The translations under genes were made by a program, and so were the position numbers. Positions 18,551 through 28,400 of a DNA stretch of 64,000 bases are shown piece by piece. Below the pieces are notes generated by a model that was not told where the DNA came from, searched no databases, and saw nothing but the letters and a program-made list of their open reading frames with translations. The stretch's first letter is position 1. Each line of letters opens with the position of its first letter. The stretch is taken from assembly GCF_003323735.1 (NCBI RefSeq), contig NZ_QOIM01000038.1, positions 248,001 to 312,000 of the forward strand, read 5' to 3'. The stretch is from Streptomyces reniochalinae (GTDB taxonomy: Bacteria; Actinomycetota; Actinomycetes; Streptomycetales; Streptomycetaceae).

Positions 18551-19821
18551 ACGAGACCCGCTCGCACGCGACCACTTCGCACGAGCCTGCCGAGTCCGGG
18601 ACCCCTTCGCCTCCAGCCCCTTCGCCCGGGGCGGCCGCCCCGCTGCGCGGCCTGCGCGTGCTCGACCTCGCCACGCTCTTCGCGGGACCTCTCGCCGCGA
18701 CCATGCTCGGCGACTTCGGCGCGGAGGTCGTCAAGGTGGAGCACCCGCGCAAGCCGGACCCGTCGCGGGGGCACGGCCCCAGCAAGGACGGGGTCGGCCT
18801 GTGGTGGAAGCTGCTGGGCCGCAACAAGCGGACGGTCACGCTCGACCTGTCCTCTCCCCAGGGGCGTGAGGTCCTGCTCAAGCTCGCCGCTGACGCCGAC
18901 GTGGTCATCGAGAACTTCCGCCCCGGCACCCTGGAGCGGTGGGGCCTGGGCTGGGAGGCGCTGTCCGAGGCCAATCCGCGTCTCGTGCTGGCGCGGGTGA
19001 CCGGATTCGGGCAGCGCGGCCCGTACGCGCAGCGGCCCGGGTTCGGCACCCTCGCCGAGGCGATGAGCGGGTTCGCCGCCGTCACCGGCGAACCCGACGG
19101 GCCGCCGACGCTGCCGCCGTTCGGGCTCGCCGACTCCATCGCGGCGCTCTCGACGGCGTACGCCGTGATGACGGCACTGGCGGGACGCGCGCACACCGGG
19201 CGCGGCCAGGTGGTGGACATGGCCATCATCGAGCCGATGCTGACGGTGCTGGGGCCGCAGCCGCTCTGGTACGACCAGCTCGGCTACGTCCAGCCGCGCA
19301 CCGGCAACCGTTCGGCCAACAACGCGCCGCGCAACACCTACCGCACGGCCGACGGCCGCTGGGTGGCCGTCTCCACCTCAGCGCAGTCCGTGGCCGAGCG
19401 CGTGCTGCGGCTGGTGGGGCGGCCCGAGTTCCTCCAGGAGCCCTGGTTCGCGACGGGGGCCGGGCGCGCCGAGCACGCCGCCGAGCTGGACGAGGCGGTC
19501 GGCGGCTGGATAGCCCGCCATAGCAGGGACGAGGTCGTGAGCGCCTTCGAGCAGGCCCAGGCGGCCGTCGCGCCCGTCTACGACGTGCGCGACGTGATGG
19601 CCGACCCGCAGTACCGGGCTCTCGACTCGGTCACCAGCGTCGAGGACGACGAACTCGGGACGCTCAGGATGCAGAACGTCCTCTTCCGGCTGTCGGAGAC
19701 ACCCGGCGCGATCCGCTGGGCGGGGCGGCGGCACGGCGCCGACACCGACGCCGTGCTCGGCGGCGTCGGCCTGAGCGAGGAGGAGATAGCGGCGCTGCGC
19801 GAGGCGGGTGTGGTGCGGTGA
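18547..19821 (+). CDS. CoA-transferase family III (CaiB/BaiF type)
   Basis: This 424-aa family III CoA-transferase moves CoA between carboxylic acids through an aspartyl-CoA intermediate. The catalytic Asp is D196 in FGLADSIAAL. Upstream motifs such as VLDLATLFAGPLAATMLGD, GAEVVKVE and VIENFRPG are typical of the family. The start ATG at 18547 has AGGAGA upstream and overlaps the previous stop. It overlaps the CitE-like gene by GTGA. The pairing suggests that an acid released from the imported compound is activated to a CoA thioester and then split by the lyase, as in citramalate or malate-type pathways. The acid itself is unknown. Confidence 0.92.
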   Translation: MNETRSHATTSHEPAESGTPSPPAPSPGAAAPLRGLRVLDLATLFAGPLAATMLGDFGAEVVKVEHPRKPDPSRGHGPSKDGVGLWWKLLGRNKRTVTLDLSSPQGREVLLKLAADADVVIENFRPGTLERWGLGWEALSEANPRLVLARVTGFGQRGPYAQRPGFGTLAEAMSGFAAVTGEPDGPPTLPPFGLADSIAALSTAYAVMTALAGRAHTGRGQVVDMAIIEPMLTVLGPQPLWYDQLGYVQPRTGNRSANNAPRNTYRTADGRWVAVSTSAQSVAERVLRLVGRPEFLQEPWFATGAGRAEHAAELDEAVGGWIARHSRDEVVSAFEQAQAAVAPVYDVRDVMADPQYRALDSVTSVEDDELGTLRMQNVLFRLSETPGAIRWAGRRHGADTDAVLGGVGLSEEEIAALREAGVVR

Positions 19822-20726
19822 ACGCCTCGTCGCCGGCCGCTGTGGGCCGCTCGCACCCGGCCGCTGACACCTTCTTGACCTGGCTCACCTGGCTCTACGT
19901 ACCCGGTGACCGGCCCGAGGTCGTCGCCAAGGCGCTGCGTTCGGGCGCCGACGTGGTGCTCGTCGACCTGGAGGACGCCGTCGCGCCGGAGCGGAAGGCG
20001 TACGCGCGCGCGGCCACCGCCGAACTGCTGGCGCAGGGTCCGCCAGGGCCCGTGCCCGTCCACGTGCGGGTCAACGCGCTGGACGGGCCGCTGGGCGCGG
20101 ACGACATCCGCACGCTCGCCCCCCTGCCGGGGCTGGCAGGGCTGCGGCTGCCGAAGGTGACGGGCCCGGACGACCTGCGGCGCACGGCCGGATGGGCCCG
20201 CAACGGCACGCACACACCGCCGCTGTACCCCCTGTTGGAGTCCGCGCTCGGCATCGAGCGCGCCTTCGAGATCGCCACGGGGCACGGCGCGGTGCGGGGC
20301 CTGGCGCTCGGCGAGGCCGATCTGCGGGCCGACCTGGGTGTCGGACCGGGCGGGCTCGGCTACGCGCGGGGCCGGGCGGTCGTCGCCGCACGCGCCGCCG
20401 GTCTTGCGCCGCCGCCGCAGTCGGTCTACCCCGACGTCCGGGACACCGAGGGCCTGGCCCGCGACTGCGCCGAGGGCCGCGCGCTCGGCTTCCTGGGCCG
20501 TACCGCCATCCATCCGCGCCAGCTCCCCGTCATCGAGGCCGCATACCGCCCCACGTCCGCCCAGGTCGAGGCGGCGGAGGAGATCGTGTCGGCCGCCGAG
20601 GAGGAGGCGGGCGCCCTCGCGCTGGCGGACGGCCGTTTCGTCGACGCGGCGGTGGTCGCGGGCGCGCGGCGCACGCTCGCGCTGGCCCGCAGGTCCTGCG
20701 GCTCGCCCGGGGGCGGGGTCCGCTGA
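19818..20726 (+). CDS. CitE-like HpcH/HpaI-family CoA lyase
   Basis: This 302-aa TIM-barrel protein resembles the citrate lyase beta subunit and the malyl-/citramalyl-CoA lyases. Mg2+-binding and catalytic residues are visible in LVDLEDAVAP (D50, E52, D53), VHVRVNA and LLESALGIERAFE, and a second acidic motif LGEADLRADLG follows. The start GTG at 19818 overlaps the CoA-transferase stop. As no alpha or gamma citrate lyase genes are nearby, it most likely cleaves a CoA ester such as malyl-CoA or citramalyl-CoA, giving acetyl-CoA or pyruvate. It is the last gene of the operon, and a convergent gene begins 31 bases later. Confidence 0.9.
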   Translation: MNASSPAAVGRSHPAADTFLTWLTWLYVPGDRPEVVAKALRSGADVVLVDLEDAVAPERKAYARAATAELLAQGPPGPVPVHVRVNALDGPLGADDIRTLAPLPGLAGLRLPKVTGPDDLRRTAGWARNGTHTPPLYPLLESALGIERAFEIATGHGAVRGLALGEADLRADLGVGPGGLGYARGRAVVAARAAGLAPPPQSVYPDVRDTEGLARDCAEGRALGFLGRTAIHPRQLPVIEAAYRPTSAQVEAAEEIVSAAEEEAGALALADGRFVDAAVVAGARRTLALARRSCGSPGGGVR

Positions 20727-20757
20727 GGTGAACCGGGCCCGGCGGGCGGGGGCCGCG

Positions 20758-21489
20758 TCAGCCGACCGCGACCCCGAACAGTACGCCCAGGCCGTAGGTG
20801 ACGCCCGCGGCGGCGGCACCGAGGCCGAGCTGGCGCAGGCCGCTGAACCACCAGGGGCGTGCGGTGACCCGTGCGACGAGGGCGCCGCAGGCGAACAGGC
20901 CCACCAGGGCCAGCACGACGGCGGGCCACAGCGCGGTGGTGCCGAACAGGTACGGGAGCACGGGCAGTACGGCTCCCAGCGAGAAGGAGAAGAAGGAGGA
21001 GACCGCGGCGACGGTCGGCGAGGGCAGGTCGGCGGGGTCGACGCCCAGCTCCTCCCGCGCGTGTATCTCCAGCGCCTGTTCCGGGTCGCGGTGCAGCTGC
21101 TCGGCCACCTGGAACGCCAGGTCGCCGTCCACGCCGCGCGCCTCGTACAGCGCGGCGAGCTCCCTGATCTCCTCGCCGGGGCTGCGCCGCAGCTCCCTGC
21201 GTTCGACCTCCAGTTCGGCCTGGACGAGCTCCCGCTGGGAGGCGACGGAGGTGTACTCGCCCGCGGCCATCGAGAAGGCACCGGCCGCCAGGCCCGCGAG
21301 GCCGGAGATGACGATGGTCTGCGGTGCGGCCGAGCTCCCTGCCACGCCGGTCATCAGACCCAGGTTGGAGACCAGACCGTCCATCGCGCCGAAGACGGCG
21401 GGGCGCAGCCAGCCTCCGTTGACGTCGCGGTGGGTGTGGTTGTCGCGGTGGGCGACGTGTGTCGGGTCTGAGACTCCGGCTTCGGACAT
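20758..21489 (-). CDS. VIT1/CCC1-family transporter (Fe2+/Mn2+)
   Basis: This 243-aa membrane protein is of the vacuolar iron transporter/CCC1 family, which exports or sequesters ferrous iron or manganese. The N-terminal segment RPAVFGAMDGLVSNLGLMTG and the following GLAGLAAGAFSMAAGEYTSV are family signatures. A hydrophilic metal-binding-type helical region with many Glu residues spans about 85-150, and three further membrane segments follow. The ATG at 21489 has AAGGAG upstream. It is convergent with the CitE-like gene and stands alone. No regulatory site was recognised. Confidence 0.9.
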   Translation of the reverse strand: MSEAGVSDPTHVAHRDNHTHRDVNGGWLRPAVFGAMDGLVSNLGLMTGVAGSSAAPQTIVISGLAGLAAGAFSMAAGEYTSVASQRELVQAELEVERRELRRSPGEEIRELAALYEARGVDGDLAFQVAEQLHRDPEQALEIHAREELGVDPADLPSPTVAAVSSFFSFSLGAVLPVLPYLFGTTALWPAVVLALVGLFACGALVARVTARPWWFSGLRQLGLGAAAAGVTYGLGVLFGVAVG

Positions 21490-21604
21490 GGCCGGTACGG
21501 CTCCTTCACGCTGAGCGGTGCGTTACGTCCTCCGTGCGCTGACGTTCGAAGAGTAGGCACGAAACCGGCCGGGCTGCCAGCAAGGAAGGCCGTACTTACC
21601 CCGC

Positions 21605-21982
21605 TCACCTGCGGTTTTCCCCCTCGTCCTCGGTGGCGGCCCGTTGCAGTGCCTCCTCCAGCTCGTCGAGCACGACGTCCTCGCTGTCCATGCGGCCCGT
21701 CCGGTAGGCGGCGCGGCCGACCATGTGGGCGGCCACCGGGGAGGTCGCCAGTTGGAAGAGGCCGACGAGCAGGAGAATGCCCAGGTCGACCAGGCTGCGC
21801 AGCCACAGGCCCGAGCCGACGAGCACGAGCAGCAGGCCGAAGGACTGCGGCTTGGTCGCGGCGTGGATCCGGGTGAGCACGTCGGGCAGTCGCAGCAGTC
21901 CGACGCCGGCCAGGAGGCAGAGCACGCCGCCCGCCAGCAGGCACACGGCGCCCGCGACGTCCGCCACGGCGGTCCAGGTCAC
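21605..21982 (-). CDS. mrpG: Na+/H+ antiporter subunit G
   Basis: This is the 125-aa small subunit of the Mrp antiporter, with three membrane helices and a charged C-terminal tail. The segment LPDVLTRIHAATKPQSFGLLL is the MnhG/PhaG family core. The GTG start at 21982 overlaps the mrpF stop (GTGA). It is the last gene of the leftward operon. The subunit is required for complex assembly, though its own role is not known. Confidence 0.93.
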   Translation of the reverse strand: MTWTAVADVAGAVCLLAGGVLCLLAGVGLLRLPDVLTRIHAATKPQSFGLLLVLVGSGLWLRSLVDLGILLLVGLFQLATSPVAAHMVGRAAYRTGRMDSEDVVLDELEEALQRAATEDEGENRR

Positions 21983-22395
21983 CGCGGATCACCGGACCCC
22001 CGGCCGGGCCGCGGCCCGGTCTCCCCGGCCGGCCCGGCCTCACCTGCCCCGCCGTTGTCCCCCTCGCCGTTGCCCTCCTCGCCCGTGTCCTGGCTCTCGT
22101 CCACGTCACCGGTTCCCGCCTCGTCCCGCAGCGCCATGAAGCGGGCGACGCCGACAGAACCCGTGAAGCCGAGGAAGGAGAGCACCAGCAGGACGGGCAG
22201 GTAGAAGGCGTTGCCGCGGACGGCCGTCTGGAGGCCGATACCGGCCATGACGACGGCCACCAGCGCGTCGAGGGCGACCGCGCGGTCCAGCGTGGAGGGG
22301 CCCAGGACCATGCGCAGGGTCACCATCAGCCCGGCGGCCAGCAACAGCCCCGCGATCACTGTGGCGACCACCTCGTGTGCCGTTGCCGCGGTCAT
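21979..22395 (-). CDS. mrpF: Na+/H+ antiporter subunit F
   Basis: This 138-aa protein has three membrane helices in the first 90 residues (core: MVLGPSTLDRAVALDALV, then QTAVRGNAFYLPVLLVLSFL), matching MrpF. An acidic Gly/Glu/Asp-rich tail of about 45 residues follows and is longer than in textbook homologues. Overlaps of four bases join it to mrpE and mrpG. It contributes to the multi-subunit Na+ (or cation)/proton antiporter. Confidence 0.93.
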   Translation of the reverse strand: MTAATAHEVVATVIAGLLLAAGLMVTLRMVLGPSTLDRAVALDALVAVVMAGIGLQTAVRGNAFYLPVLLVLSFLGFTGSVGVARFMALRDEAGTGDVDESQDTGEEGNGEGDNGGAGEAGPAGETGPRPGRGSGDPR

Positions 22396-22976
22396 CGCCA
22401 CCGCCCGAACAGCTCCTGCGCGCTCTCGGAGGCGCGGATCGCGTCGATGTCGGCGCGGGTGCCGAACGCCCGCACGACGCGGGTCTCCAGGCGCAGCGCG
22501 TCGCGCCGGGCACGGTCCCGCTCCTCCTCCAGCTCGCCGCCCATCACGTGGAGGTAGAGGGTGCCAGAGCGGCGGTCCACCTCCAGCACGGTGCTGCCTG
22601 GCACCGCGGTGACGCAGACGGCGGTCACCGTCAGCATCAGGTCGCCGGGGCAGCGCATCGTGACGCCGAGGACGGCGCAGCGCGGGCGGCTGGGGGCGAG
22701 GAGGTAGCGGTTGACGCGCCAGCTGGAGACGACGAGGTCCAGCGCGAAGCGCGCGGTGAAGCGCACGATGCCCAGCGGGTGCGGGCGCGCCTGCTTCTCG
22801 ATCGGCGGCAGCGGGAAGACCAGCACCACGAAGAGCGCGACGAGCACCCCGGTCACGATGTTGGCGGGCGTCGGGGTGCCCCACAGCAGCATCCACAGCA
22901 GGGTCAGGCCGAGCACCATGGGCCACTGGGTGGCGCGCAGCCTGCTGGCCTCGGGCAGTCGCTGGGGTGAGGTCAT
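22392..22976 (-). CDS. mrpE: Na+/H+ antiporter subunit E
   Basis: This 194-aa subunit has N-terminal membrane helices (WPMVLGLTLLWMLLWG, NIVTGVLVALFVVLVFPL) and a soluble C-terminal domain with VTAVPGSTVLEVD and LYLHVMGG, both characteristic of MrpE/MnhE. The ATG at 22976 shares one base with the mrpD stop (TGATG). It is needed for assembly of the complex. The length is normal to slightly long. Confidence 0.93.
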   Translation of the reverse strand: MTSPQRLPEASRLRATQWPMVLGLTLLWMLLWGTPTPANIVTGVLVALFVVLVFPLPPIEKQARPHPLGIVRFTARFALDLVVSSWRVNRYLLAPSRPRCAVLGVTMRCPGDLMLTVTAVCVTAVPGSTVLEVDRRSGTLYLHVMGGELEEERDRARRDALRLETRVVRAFGTRADIDAIRASESAQELFGRWR

Positions 22977-24676
22977 CAGCGGGTCACCGCCTCCACGTAG
23001 GGGGTCCGCGCGATGAGTTCGCCGGCGGCGCGGTCGGTCAGGGAGAACAGGGGGCCGGCGAGGACGGTGAAGGCGAGCCCGAAGAGCACCAGGGCGACGG
23101 TGGCGACGGTCATGCTCAGCGGCAGCGTGGCGCTGGTGGTGATCTCCTGGCCGCCGAACGTGGCCGCGCCCCGGCGCCGCACCGGTGCCGGCTCCCACCG
23201 GTCCAGGACCGCGCGCGGCCCCGTGGTGCGCGTGCCCTGGCCGGAGGTGGCCTCCTCGTCGTCGTCGCTGTCCGCCTCGGTGTCCTCCAGCACCGTTCCG
23301 GCGGCGCACATCTCGGGTGTGGGGGCGCGCCAGAAGGCCAGGTTCCAGGCTTTTGCGAGCGCGTACAGGGTGAGCAGGCTGGTGGCCGTGCCCCCGGCGA
23401 CCAGCAGATAGGCGAGCGCTCCCCCGTCGTCGATCCCGGCGCGCAGCAGCCCGAGCTTGCCGAGGAAGCCGGAGAGCGGCGGGATGCCGGCCAGGTTCAT
23501 CGCGGGGATGAAGAACATCACGCCCAGCAGCGGGGAGAGCCGTGCCAGACCGCCGAGGCTTTGCAGGTCGGTCGTGCCGCTGCGGCGTTCGACCAGCCCG
23601 GCCACGAGGAAGAGGGTGGTCTGCACGGTGATGTGGTGGGCGACGTAGAAGACGGCCCCTGAGATGCCGCCGCGGGTGGCCAGGCCGATCCCGAAGACCA
23701 TGTAGCCCATGTGGCTGATGAGAGTGAAGGACAGCAGCCGCTTGAGGTCGGTCTGTGCGACGGCCCCGAGGATGCCGACGAGCAGCGACAGCAGCGCGAG
23801 CACCATCAGGACGTCGCCGATGCGGTGCCCGGGGAAGAGCAGGGTCTGGGTGCGGAGTATGGCGTAGACGCCCACCTTGGTCAGCAGCCCGGCGAAGACG
23901 GCCGTCACCGGGGCGGGGGCCGTCGGGTAGGAGTCGGGCAGCCAGGCGGCCATCGGGAAGACGGCGGCCTTGATGGCGAACACCCCCAGCAGGGCGATCT
24001 GGATGAGCATGCCGACCCCGTCGGGCAACGCGTCCAGCCGCGCGGGCAGTCGCGCCATGGTGACGGTGCCCGTGGCCGCGTAGACCATGGCGACGGCGGC
24101 CAGGAACAGCATGGACGACAGCAGCGAGACGACCGCGTACGTGGCGCCCGCACGGATCCGCGACAGAGTGCCGCCGATGGTCATCAGCACGTAGCTGGCG
24201 GTCAGCATCAGCTCGAAGCCGACGTACAGGTTGAACAGGTCCCCCGCCAGGAACGTGTCCGAGACCCCGGCGACCAGCACCAGGTAGGAGGGGTGGAAGA
24301 CGGACAGCGGCGTGACCTCGTCGTTGTCGGCCATGCCCTGGCCCACGGAGTAGACGAGCACGCACAGCGTCACCGCTGAGGAGATGACCAGCATCAGCGC
24401 GGAGAGCCGGTCGGCGACCAGCACGATGCCCACCGGCGGCGCCCACCCGCCCGCGAACATCACCTGCGGCCCGTGCCGGTCGGCGGCCACCAGCAGCACC
24501 AGCGAGACGACGAGCACCGCGGCCAGCACGCCGGCGCTGATGAACCGCTGCAACCGCTCCAGGCGCGCCCCGATCGCCAGCTTCAGCCCGGCAGCGCACA
24601 GCGGCAGGATCACCGGCAACGGCACCAGCGCCGACATCACGGCCGCCGCATGGGACGGCTCGCCCCCGCCGCTCAC
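22976..24676 (-). CDS. mrpD: Na+/H+ antiporter subunit D
   Basis: This 566-aa protein has about 14 membrane helices and is homologous to proton-pumping NuoN/NuoM subunits of complex I. It is one of the two ion-translocating subunits. The conserved antiporter core is clear, with NLYVGFELMLTASYVL, AIKAAVFPMAAWLPDSYPTA (channel Lys) and AQTDLKRLLSFTLISHMGYM. I chose the GTG at 24676 because GGAGG lies 7 bases upstream; the ATG at 24637 would give 553 aa. A hydrophilic acidic insert (EADSDDDEEATSGQGTRTTG) lies near residue 485. It is separated from mrpC by 91 bases that contain a hairpin. Confidence 0.94.
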   Translation of the reverse strand: MSGGGEPSHAAAVMSALVPLPVILPLCAAGLKLAIGARLERLQRFISAGVLAAVLVVSLVLLVAADRHGPQVMFAGGWAPPVGIVLVADRLSALMLVISSAVTLCVLVYSVGQGMADNDEVTPLSVFHPSYLVLVAGVSDTFLAGDLFNLYVGFELMLTASYVLMTIGGTLSRIRAGATYAVVSLLSSMLFLAAVAMVYAATGTVTMARLPARLDALPDGVGMLIQIALLGVFAIKAAVFPMAAWLPDSYPTAPAPVTAVFAGLLTKVGVYAILRTQTLLFPGHRIGDVLMVLALLSLLVGILGAVAQTDLKRLLSFTLISHMGYMVFGIGLATRGGISGAVFYVAHHITVQTTLFLVAGLVERRSGTTDLQSLGGLARLSPLLGVMFFIPAMNLAGIPPLSGFLGKLGLLRAGIDDGGALAYLLVAGGTATSLLTLYALAKAWNLAFWRAPTPEMCAAGTVLEDTEADSDDDEEATSGQGTRTTGPRAVLDRWEPAPVRRRGAATFGGQEITTSATLPLSMTVATVALVLFGLAFTVLAGPLFSLTDRAAGELIARTPYVEAVTR

Positions 24677-24693
24677 CGCCCGCCCTCCGCGCC

Positions 24694-24726
24694 GGCGCCG
24701 CCGCCTTCGCCCCATGCGGCGGCGCC
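24694..24726 (-). promoter_or_regulatory. hairpin in the mrpC-mrpD gap
   Basis: GGCGCCGCCGC (24694-24704) pairs perfectly with GCGGCGGCGCC (24716-24726) across an 11-base loop. This is the only real gap inside an otherwise overlapping operon. It may adjust mrpD-G expression relative to mrpAC, or be a simple by-product of the G+C-rich sequence. Confidence 0.35.
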
Positions 24727-24767
24727 CCGAGCGGCGGCGCCGGCGCTTTCCGGGCGCCGCTCGGCGC

Positions 24768-25400
24768 TCACCGGTCGGCGCCCAGGATGGTCTGCCACGG
24801 GTCGTCCTCCCCTTCGATCTCCTCGGCCGTCTCCTCGGCGCGGGCCTGGCGTGCGCGGAAGACGCGGGCGTCGGCGCGGGCGCGCCTGCGCATCTCCCGG
24901 TAGCGGTCGCGGGCGGTGCCCAGCCGCTGGTAGGCGCTGTGCTCGCGGGCCTCCCGCTCCTCCTCGCCGCGGGCCAGCGCGCGGTACTCGTGGCGGCGCT
25001 TGCGGTAGGCGGCGCGCAACCGCTCGCGCTCCTCCGCGTAGGTGGCGCGGCGTACGACGCGGATGTCCTCGATGTCGTCGGGGACGTCGTCGTTGCCCGA
25101 GTGCTGCCACGAGCGGTAGGCCATGGTCACCAGGAAGGCCGTGACGGCGAGGGTGATGACGATGGCGGTGAGGATGAACGCCTGCGGCAGCGGGTCGGCC
25201 ATCCGGCCGGGATCCGATTCCGGATACAGCAGCGCGGCGCGGCCCGCGGCCCCCGAGGTGGCCAGGACCAGGATGTTGACCCCGTTGCCGATCAGCACGA
25301 TGCCGAGCAGGATGCGGGTGAGCGGACGGGCCATCAGCAGCGCCGTACCCGAGGCGAACAGCACACCGCCGCAGCACACCAGGGCGAGCGTCCCCGTCAT
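24768..25400 (-). CDS. mrpC: Na+/H+ antiporter subunit C with long charged tail
   Basis: This is a NuoK-like three-helix subunit. Residues 1-105 are standard MrpC (LTRILLGIVLIGNGVNILVL, then DPLPQAFILTAIVITLAVTA). The protein is 210 aa because a highly charged Arg/Glu-rich tail of about 100 residues follows, probably helical or coiled-coil and cytoplasmic. It starts at the ATG at 25400, overlapping the mrpA stop. The tail is not part of the minimal family and could mediate contacts; similar extensions exist in some actinobacteria as far as I recall. Confidence 0.93.
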   Translation of the reverse strand: MTGTLALVCCGGVLFASGTALLMARPLTRILLGIVLIGNGVNILVLATSGAAGRAALLYPESDPGRMADPLPQAFILTAIVITLAVTAFLVTMAYRSWQHSGNDDVPDDIEDIRVVRRATYAEERERLRAAYRKRRHEYRALARGEEEREAREHSAYQRLGTARDRYREMRRRARADARVFRARQARAEETAEEIEGEDDPWQTILGADR

Positions 25401-28400
25401 GATCCGCTCTCCTTCGAGGGTCGGTCCGCCTCGCGGCGGGCGCGCTCGCGCTCCATGCGGCGGTCGATCTCGGACCCGAGGCTGCGCAGCACGTCCAGGA
25501 CGACGCCGAGGACGAGCAGGTAGACGCCGGTGTCGAAGAGGACGGGGCTGGCGGCGTGGAAGTGGCCCACCGGCCAGAACGCGCCGGTCACCTTGCCCGC
25601 TTGCAGCACGCTGCCGCCCAGCCAGATGCCCGCGAGACCCGTGCCGGTGACCAGCAGCAGCCCCAGCCCGAGCAGGAAACCCGGGTCCACGGGTGCCGCG
25701 GCCGCCAGCTCCAGACGCCCGCCCGCCAGGTACCGCACGGCCAGCGCGAGCCCGGCGACGAGCCCGGCGGTGAAGCCGCCGCCCGGCAGGTTCTCGGCGG
25801 AGAAGAGCAGGTAGAGGGAGAGCACCAGGATCGGGTGGAAGACCAGCCTGGCCACCACCTCGAACATCACCGAGCGCCCCTCCGGGGCGAGAGTGGAGCT
25901 GGCCGCCAGCCAGGTGCGGCGCGGGGCGACGGGCGAGCCCCGGGACGGTCGCGCACCGGCCCTGACCGGCTGCTTCCACGCGTCCCAGCGGCCCGCCGCC
26001 GGCTTGTCCGCGCCGGACGTGCCCGAGGCCGCGGCCGACTGGTCGAGCGCGACGCTCGCGGAGCCCGGGGTGCGCAGCGGGCCGACGGACGGTCTGCCCG
26101 GGCCCGCGACGGGGGCCGAGGGCGCGGGTCCGCCGCCGGGGCCCTCGGATCCCGGCACCGGCTGGGCGACGGGCACCCGGGCGCGGCGGCGCAGGTAGAC
26201 CAGGCTGGTGACGCCGACGGCGGCGACCGCGAGCACGGCGGACTCGCCCATGGTGTCCCAGGCCCGCAGGTCCACCAGGGTGGTCGCCACCACGTTCTTG
26301 ACGTCCTCGTGCGCGGTCGCGCTCAGCAGCGCGGGGCCGGAGGGCGGTCCCGTCCTGGCCGCGAGGGAGAGGTGGATGAGCCCGGCGACGAGCCCGCCGG
26401 CGGCCACGGAGATCATCAGCTGGACGCCTCGCCGCACCCGCCAGGTCCGGTGGCCGTCGGGGAAGCGGGCCGGGAGCCTGCGCAGCACCAGCACGAACAC
26501 CGTCAGCGACACCGTCTCGACGGCGAACTGCGTCAGCGCCAGGTCGGGCGCGCCGTGCAGCACGTACAGCAGCCCTGCCCCGTACCCGGTGACGCCCGCC
26601 AGCACGGCCGCCTTCATCCGCTGCCGCGCGATGACGCAGAGCACCGCCACGCCGCAGACCCCGACAGCCACGACGAGCTGCGGGACGGAGTCGTACCAGC
26701 GCAGCCCCTCCGACTGCCGCCACGGCCCGTCGGCCAGCAGCTGCGCGCCTTCGAAGCCGAGCAGGACGACGAGGATGGTGCCCAGGTAGACGGGGAGCGA
26801 GCCGCGCTGCACGGCGCCGGTGGCCTGGAGGGAGAGCCTTTCGAGACCCCACAGCGCGCGGGCGAACACCTGGTCGCCGTCGACCTGGGAGATCCTGTCG
26901 CCCAGGTCCGCGAGCGGCCGTCCGGCCCGGAAGAGCGCCACGCCCAGCACCCAGGCCAGCGCCGAGAGCCCCAGCGCGGGACCGAGGCCGTGCCACAGCG
27001 CCAGGTGGTAGGGGGCGCCCTCGCTGGGCAGGTTGTCGGCGTACCGGCCCAGCAGCGGGTCGATCCACGCCGCCGCGGGCCCGAGCGCGAGCCCGGCCAG
27101 CGCGCACAGCAGGGGCGGCGCGAGCAGCGGCAGCGAGGTCCTGGTGCCCTTCTCGACGGTGACCGGTTGCAGCGGCGGGGAGCCGCCCTTGGTGGCGAAG
27201 GCGCCCCACAGGAAGCGCAGCGTGTAGGCGGTGGTCAGCGCCGACCCGGCGATCACGGCCGCCAGGGTCCAGGCGTGCGCGGCGCCGCCGTGCAGCAGCG
27301 CGGAGACGGCCGCCTCCTTCGCGGCGAACCCCAGCAGCGGTGGCAGCGCTGCCATCGACAGCCCGGCCGTCACCGCGACACCGCACAGCACGGGCAGGGC
27401 GCGGCCCAGCCCGGAGAGCCGGTCGATGTCGCGGGTTCCCGTGTGGTGGTCGATGGCGCCGACGACGAGGAAGAGCGGCGCCTTGAACAGCGCGTGCGCC
27501 AGGATCATCGCGGTGCCGGCCAGCTCGGCGTTCCGGTCGCCGTCACCGACCAGCAGGGTGAGGAAGCCCAGTTGGCTGACGGTGCCGAAGGCCAGCAGCC
27601 GCTTCAGGTCCGTCTCGCGCAGCGCCCGCCAGCCGCCGATCAGCATCGTCACGCTGCCCAGCACGAGCACCAGCGCCCGCCAGGGCACCACGTCGGCGAA
27701 TCCCGGGGCGAGCCGCGCGATCAGATAGACGCCCGCCTTGACCATGGCGGCCGCGTGCAGATAGGCGGACACCGGCGTGGGCGCGGCCATCGCCCCCGGC
27801 AGCCAGAAGCTGAACGGCCACACCGCGCTCTTCGACAGCGCCCCCACCAGGACGAGCACCAGGCCGCCCGAGACGAGCGCCCCGCCGCCTGGCGGGTCCG
27901 CCACCAGCCGCGAGATCCGGTAGGTGCCTGCGGCGTGCCCCAGCATCAGGAACCCGACGAGCATCACAAGACCGCCGACCGTGGTGACCAGCAGCGCCTG
28001 TAGCGCGGCGCGCCTGTTGGTCCTGCGTGCGGAGTCGTGGCCGATGAGCAGGAAGGAGAAGACGCTGGTCAGCTCCCACAGCACGTACAGCAGGATCAGG
28101 TCGTCGGCCAGGATCAGCCCGAGCATGGCCCCGGCGAACGCGGTGAGGGCTCCGGCGAAGGAGCCCAGCCGCGGCGCGTAGGAGCTGAAGTAGCCCGCGC
28201 AGTAGACCATCACCAGGGCGCCGACGCCGCCGGCGACCAGCACCATCTCCAGGGCGAGCGGGTCGCACCGCAGCGCGATGTCGAGGCCGAGGGAGGGAAC
28301 CCAGGCGGTGTGCTCGCTGAGCGCCTCTCCGCCGGAGACGTCGCCGTAGTGCACCGCCGCCCACACGGCCGCGCTCGCGGGTGCCGCCGCGAGCGCGAGG

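Noticed and set aside
25556..28003. 815-codon open frame on the plus strand across mrpA
   Set aside because: It is antisense to mrpA, with Arg/Gln/His/Gly-rich low-complexity translation and no family features.
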